Both the position numbers and the translations under genes were made by a program. A stretch of DNA of 64,000 nucleotides from Tachypleus tridentatus (Eukaryota; Arthropoda; Merostomata; Xiphosura; Limulidae), in NCBI RefSeq assembly GCF_004210375.1, contig NC_134837.1, positions 168,867,310 through 168,931,309 of the forward strand, in the 5' to 3' direction. Under the pieces are notes generated by a model. The model saw nothing but the letters and a program-made list of their open reading frames with translations. It had not been told where the DNA came from and did no database searches. Positions 59,230-64,000 of the stretch are shown one piece after another; position 1 is the first letter of the stretch; each line of letters begins with the position of its first letter.

Positions 59230-62200
59230 CTAAAAATATAACAGAAAAAATAAAATTTATTAGTATAGCTTATAAGAAAATAGACTAAAAACATCCAACG
59301 TGTGATTCTTCTCTTAAAGATAAAATTAAATAAAGAACACTAATAAAGCAAAAATTCATTAATAGTTTACACCTTCACAAAAGGTGGTGTTTATGAATTC
59401 TCATAGTTTAATGTTCTCTACGATTTCTACTTGCCAAACTTTAACTTCACCTTAAGTTGGAATTTTGTGGATATTTAAGTCTATTTTAAGAATTAAAATA
59501 TTATTATTTTAGAATGTGACTCCCTAAGAATTAAAAGTATATATTTGTCATAAGATACAAGTATTGGCCTGTTATGTTTTGACATTACATTCTGTATATC
59601 CAATCTCTTAGTTTCTTTTGTTCGCAAGAAGAAGAAAAGTATATAATTGTATTTTAACCACACTGTGTCTTCCATATCCATAACTTGCACAAATAATATT
59701 CCGACCATTAGTGTTATTTTATATTTCTGTCCACGTGATGATCACTATATTGAGCGAAACGCGTCGTAAATAATTGATACGGTGAACAATATCTTATTAA
59801 AAACACCCAAAGGGAATGAACAAAGATAGGCCTAACACTTTTAGCTTATAACAAGTCAAGTATAAAGAATTATAAACATGCTTTAACCGTCTAAAAAAGG
59901 TGTTCACATCACAATGAATATTAAAGTTAATTTATACATTTGCATGCCTCTCTTGTACTAAGAAATACGCGATTTTCACCATTCGGTGACTGTCGACTCC
60001 AAAAAAATATCATATTTCTGGAAATTTTGAGAATTCATCAAGCATTGCACATGTTTTAACAAACTGTAACATCGCTATCGCTAATTAAATCTGTGTAATA
60101 GCTAATCAAATTGAGGATGAAGAGCAATAGGAAAGTCGTGAGAGTTTAACATTTGTAAGTCTAAAACCAATAATAAACCACTAAAATTTGGCGACAATAT
60201 TACTTTTCACAAATGTTTAAGCTAGTAATACATATTTCTCATGAAAAGGTACATTGCTTTAGTAAAACATTCTATGAGTGTATGTATGTTGCAGACTATA
60301 GTTTATCTGTGAGATTATCTAGAATTAGTTCCAAATATATTATTTAGTTTTCCTAATGAGGGCTTTTTCATAAAGGTTTATAGTAAATGCATATAAATAT
60401 ATGTTTACAGATATTTAAAGCCACAAGCCTCTGTTCATTATTAAATAAGCTATCTATAATTGTTGTGATGTATACGCATTTAGTTAAGCCTAATATTTAA
60501 AAGTAAATGATTTTAATAAAATTAAGAATTGTAAGTTTAACTGGTGATCTTTTTCTTGTTCCCAGGTAGTATATTGGTAACCTTACGTATTTGCAACGCT
60601 AAGATCCGGGATATGATTTCCCAAGGTGGACAAAGCAGATAACTCAATGTGACTTTGACCTAAAACAAACAAAAAGCTTGATCACATTTAATCCACTCCA
60701 GCAGGATATCATGAGTCCACTGGTGAGTCAGCGATAGATTTTCGGATTAACAACGCTAAAAACTAGCGTTCCATATAGCGCAATGTGGCTTTGATCAAAA
60801 ACAAACATTTTCCCTTTAAATTCCATATATTTTCAACTGTTTTTAAGGCACATTAATTAACAGCAGAAAATTATTTGAAATGATTAAATTTTTAATTGAT
60901 TTGTTATTAACGTAGCGCATATTTTTCAATATTTCTTATTTTTACATCCAAATACTAAGAATCTGCAACATGGCTAAGCGAATAGTTAGTCATAATGTTG
61001 TGATTTAAAAGTTTTCGTTTTAAAGGAGCAATTAATTACTTCCAATAAAACGTCAATGGAGATCGTTTCCCGTAATCAGAACTAAAAGAGAAAATGAGGA
61101 AAAAGAAAGTATCTATTTGAGTGAAATATTATGATTATTCCAACTTAAAACTGTTGAAAATCTTACTATACGTTGTGTTTCGGACCATAACTTACTTTCC
61201 TTGGTAGGAAGTTCGTTTTTTTCCCGTGTTTCTGTGTGCTTCAGATTTGAAGGATCATAGGACTGAATTCCTTTCAACAGTTCTTGCTGTCCTTTCTCCT
61301 GTTTAATCTCTGCTCATAAGTAAACAAAAATGGCAATTAGCTATGACATGATAATCTTAGTTTTAGGCCAAAGTTAGTCAAAAATCATCCAATCTGTTAG
61401 ATGATTAGAACAATTTTTTGTTCGACACAAGCTGCTCTATTCATGGAAATATTATTTCCATAGTTAATATTTTCAGATGATCTGTTTCAGAAGGGTAAGC
61501 ATATTCAAGTACAGCTTTCTGACATATTGTGTAAATAAACAACATGGAATAACAAATGTTTATTTTTACGTTAGCTTTGAATCTTCCTTTTTGCAGTAAC
61601 TCAGTATCTCTTAAAACATGCAAAATTCAAAGACTTAAATCAAAGTTTAAGTCTAAGATGCTGTTCCGAAAAGGTTACTATCAATTTTGTTATGGTAAAA
61701 TTAAAAAATAATAATACAGAATTCATTAGGGTTAAGAAGGCAGGTATCATTTCTCGTTCTAAAGATTTGTTGCTATGTTATTGCACTTATGACTGTCCAA
61801 CACACACAGAGGTTTCAAATCATGGACTACATGCGCTGTTTTTTGATTATCTCAGTACCTTCTTTCGTGGGAAGTACAATCTTTTCTTCTGTTTTTGTGC
61901 GCTTTAACACATTCCGATTAAAATTTTCAACATCTGAAATCAGCTCTTGATGAACTTTTTCTTGTTTGATATCTGAAGTTGGAGAAACATAAATTTAAAC
62001 CTAAAACTGGCAGTGATTTAGACTCATTAAGATATATCACAAACAATAAAAATAAGGGAAGTAAATTACGTCTTGTTATGCATTACGACATGTTGAAAAC
62101 AGTTTTTATACTTGTGCTGTAAAAGTAACATTTTACAGTGTTTTTCAAGAAATAAACTACATGGTTAAGATACTTTATGTACGATAATCCATTAAGTGCT

Positions 62201-63264
62201 TTCACTGAAACTCGCTCTTAAAAGTCTTACAAAATATTAATTTTGTTTCCTCTCACCAAGAATAAATAAACAAACGTCAAAAACACTAAAGCTTTTTCCA
62301 AGGTTACTTACATGCTATTGCTTATTCATGCACGTACACGATTTGCTAGTGTTTATCCAAAATGAATTCATGTAAATGTTGAACAGAAACAAAACATCTT
62401 AATATAGTTTCAACGACTTTTTTATCCGCTCGAGGTTTCTCTTTTCAGTTTATTTGTTGACCTAACGTACTTTATATACCAATATTCAAGTCCGCTTAGG
62501 CTCATAAATAATAAATTTTTCTCACTCAGTATTTAATACGCGATTTATTTTACTTTCATAATGTAACTACTACAACAAACATGAAGTAAAAGAAAAGACA
62601 TTAAATACTTCATAAGTATGTCTATTTTTTCATAAATTGCGATTGAAGTTTGATATATAAATGTTTAATTTAATGTATCGAATCAAAAACCAAACCGGAA
62701 ACAAATAGTTTTGAAAAAAAGGAAAACTTTAAATACAGGTTAGTTTAAATAGTTTGTGATTTTTTGTGGCTTAAGCTGGATTTTTTGTTATGCTAAAACA
62801 GAACGTTCATTAGTACTAAACATCAATATTACCAGAAAAGTTTCTATAATTATCGTGTGATAACTTAAAAAAAACAAAAAACCTAGGAGCTTTACTGACG
62901 TCAGCAACTTGGTTATTTATACATCTAAATGGACAAAAGCCAATCACTTAATCACTGACACCCACACGTTTTAAGTATCTTGTTACATAAGTTTGAGAAG
63001 CTGCGATTTTTGCCTGTAGCAGGGACGTTGTTACGATACACAGCTCTTGCTGTTAATATACAAATTAAGTAATAACACTTCAAGTTTCTATGCATTAGAA
63101 TGTTAAGCAAAAACTGCCCTCAACTAGAGTACATCCCGTGCATCTTTTACCTTCAACATTTGGGAGAATGTTCTTTTCTTGGGTTTGTGTGGGCTGAAGT
63201 GTACTTTTGTCAAACTCTTCTACTCCTGCAACCAAGTTCTGGTGGATCTTCTCTTGTTGAATGT
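59201..63264 (-). CDS. Multi-repeat beta-thymosin (ciboulot-like), 5' end outside the window
   Basis: Coding exons on the minus strand are 63264-63151, 61972-61859, 61309-61196 and 59229-59201 (stop TGA). Each of the first three is 114 nt, phase 1 at both ends, and encodes one 38-residue beta-thymosin repeat. Core motifs are LQPTQTQEKNILP, LKRTKTEEKIVLPTKE and LKHTETREKNELPTKE. The last exon supplies IIDLEKKAL, the usual thymosin C-terminus. Proteins of this type bind actin monomers through the LKHTET-like hexapeptide and in flies (ciboulot) promote actin assembly. The first exon, expected to hold the start codon and an N-terminal repeat, is not found up to 64000. Total visible is 371 nt. Confidence 0.92.
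60563..60672 (+). repeat. SINE-like unit, fourth type, copy 1
   Basis: CCCAGGTAGTATATTGGTAA gives an A-box-like start, GGGATATGATTTCCC a B-box-like palindrome region and CAATGTGACTTTGACCTAAA plus an ACAAACAAAAA tail. It resembles type B in layout but not in sequence. Confidence 0.55.
60705..60806 (+). repeat. SINE-like unit, fourth type, copy 2
   Basis: CATGAGTCCACTGGTGAGTC start, AACAACGCTAAAAACTAGCG middle and CAATGTGGCTTTGATCAAAA with an ACAAAC tail. It is in the same orientation as copy 1, 30 bp away, and diverged from it. Confidence 0.5.
61196..61309 (-). CDS. Beta-thymosin repeat exon (third visible)
   Basis: Acceptor TATGAGCAG, donor AAGGAAA|GTAAGT. Encodes (E)IKQEKGQQELLKGIQSYD, the canonical LKHTET hexapeptide and REKNELPTKE. 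It is the most typical repeat of the three. Confidence 0.93.
61859..61972 (-). CDS. Beta-thymosin repeat exon (second visible)
   Basis: Acceptor AACTTCAG, donor GAAAGAAG|GTACTG. Encodes (D)IKQEKVHQELISDVENF, actin-motif LKRTKT and EEKIVLPTKE. A lysine replaces the usual glutamate in the hexapeptide. It was found by searching for the repeat pattern because the open frame is short. Confidence 0.92.
63151..63264 (-). CDS. Beta-thymosin repeat exon (first visible)
   Basis: Acceptor TTTATTCTAG, donor GTTGAAG|GTAAAA. Encodes (D)IQQEKIHQNLVAGVEEF then the actin-motif position LQPTQT, which departs from LKHTET at the second and third residues and at the acidic fifth. Ends NILPNVE. This repeat is probably weaker for actin. 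Confidence 0.92.
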
Positions 63265-63825
63265 CTAGAATAAACACTCAGAGTGTCAGGCTATGTCGTG
63301 CTCTACTTTCACACACTTCAGATCATGAAGTACTGATCTGTGTTTTGTTCAAAACACTGACGCATGTAATTTCAGTAGGTTGTTCCATGTCAGGATTCCA
63401 AATATAAGTCTCTCTCTCTCTCCCTCTAATTTTTAAATGAATTTTTTGGCGTTTCGTAACCGAACAAAGTATCAAAGTGTTTCGTCAAATTTTAGGTTGT
63501 GCATAAACAATCTTCCTAATATAAAGAATCTTCCTAGAGCAGTCTAAGTTTAAATAGTATCGATATTTTGTTTGGTGTGATTACATACCATAAGATTCTT
63601 ACTTCTAAATTTTATATATATAAAGTTGTCGTTCGAAGATTTATTTTATTGGTAGTAATTTCTTGGAGATTATTGATATAGATGGCGCTTCTCTCATCAT
63701 AATGAATACATTTTGCACGAATTTTATAGAAAATCAAGGGGAAAAAGTTTTTTTTGTTTGTTGTTCATAGTAGTGAAGCTAGTACTTGTGTGGACAGGAA
63801 GGTAGACGTTGGTAGAAAACATTTT
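63265..63825 (-). other. Beta-thymosin intron, right edge
   Basis: Sequence upstream of the first visible repeat exon. It contains a TCTCTCTCTCTC run (63410-63421). No exon with a thymosin start was found, so the gene continues past 64000. Confidence 0.6.
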
Positions 63826-64000
63826 ATTTTTTTGTATTGGCTAGTTCATATTTGAAGTATTGTGTTCAGTCTTTGGCTCCTTACCTCTGGAAGGTAATTT
63901 ATCATTATAAATAGTTCAAAGGAAAATTACTAGGGTGATATCATGGATGAAAAGGTTTTCATAGAGAAAAGATTAAGATCTCTTAAATGATTTTCTTTTG
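63826..64000 (+). pseudogene. LINE (CR1-like) reverse transcriptase 3' fragment
   Basis: Reading across two frames gives SSYLKYCVQSLAPYLWK, the 'R.HLEYC.Q.W.PYL.KDI' block, then IVQRKITRVISWMKRFS, the 'VQRR.T..I.....LSYEERL' block of CR1-type LINE reverse transcriptases. There is one frameshift between the blocks and a stop after RFS. The fragment is cut by the window edge. It lies inside the thymosin gene, antisense to it. Confidence 0.6.

Larger units (their letters stand above)
59230..61195 (-). other. Beta-thymosin last intron
   Basis: 2 kb AT-rich intron containing two copies of a short SINE-like sequence at 60563-60806. The open frame at 59493-59708 has no recognisable domain. No further thymosin repeat was found here. 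Confidence 0.65.

Noticed and set aside
63265-64000. First exon of the beta-thymosin gene
   Set aside because: I looked for a thymosin-like start (LKDLP...PTAE) on the minus strand and found none; the region holds a LINE fragment, so the exon must lie further right.

Overview
This is a eukaryotic nuclear window: AT-rich, intron-rich, and full of decayed transposable elements. The tRNA-derived SINE cores (for example the copy at 56229-56499) look like the interspersed repeats I associate with horseshoe crabs (Limulus/Tachypleus). An arthropod, probably a chelicerate of that group, is therefore the best guess, but it rests on recall and was not searched. No bacterial operons, CRISPR arrays, rRNA or free-standing tRNA genes are seen.

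Three host genes can be assembled exon by exon with consistent splice phases. (1) A plus-strand UPF0193/EVG1 family gene (human C22orf23 relative) has six coding exons from 4213 to 32332, giving 238 codons plus stop. (2) A minus-strand MOSMO (modulator of Smoothened) orthologue has three coding exons from 49328 down to 45028. They encode 167 residues with four membrane segments. (3) A minus-strand multi-repeat beta-thymosin gene (ciboulot-like) has three 114-nt repeat exons (63264-63151, 61972-61859, 61309-61196) and a terminal exon ending at 59201. Its first exon lies beyond the right edge.

Layout. 1-2917 holds an old hAT element, and 2918-4212 is SINE debris and the presumed promoter. 4213-32332 is the UPF0193 gene, whose long introns each carry a different transposon class. 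Intron 2 has a tyrosine-recombinase (DIRS-like) retroelement split by a TTAA-flanked piggyBac-like non-autonomous element. Intron 3 has a truncated Tc1-like element, and intron 4 has a second TTAA element. Intron 5 has a complete but frameshifted hAT with an exact 8-bp target duplication. 32333-45027 is intergenic, with an SGNH-hydrolase/LINE remnant, SINEs and a weak exon-like ORF. 45028-49328 is MOSMO. 49329-59200 is intergenic with SINEs and a speculative two-exon orphan gene. 59201-64000 is beta-thymosin, with a LINE reverse-transcriptase fragment at the right edge.

The three genes are not a pathway cluster. One is an uncharacterised conserved protein, one regulates Hedgehog reception and one binds actin. 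I found no clear new biological system. The most useful leads are the modular thymosin exons with diverging actin motifs, the nested TTAA element, the DIRS-like element with its inverted repeat, and the orphan ORF near 54.4 kb.
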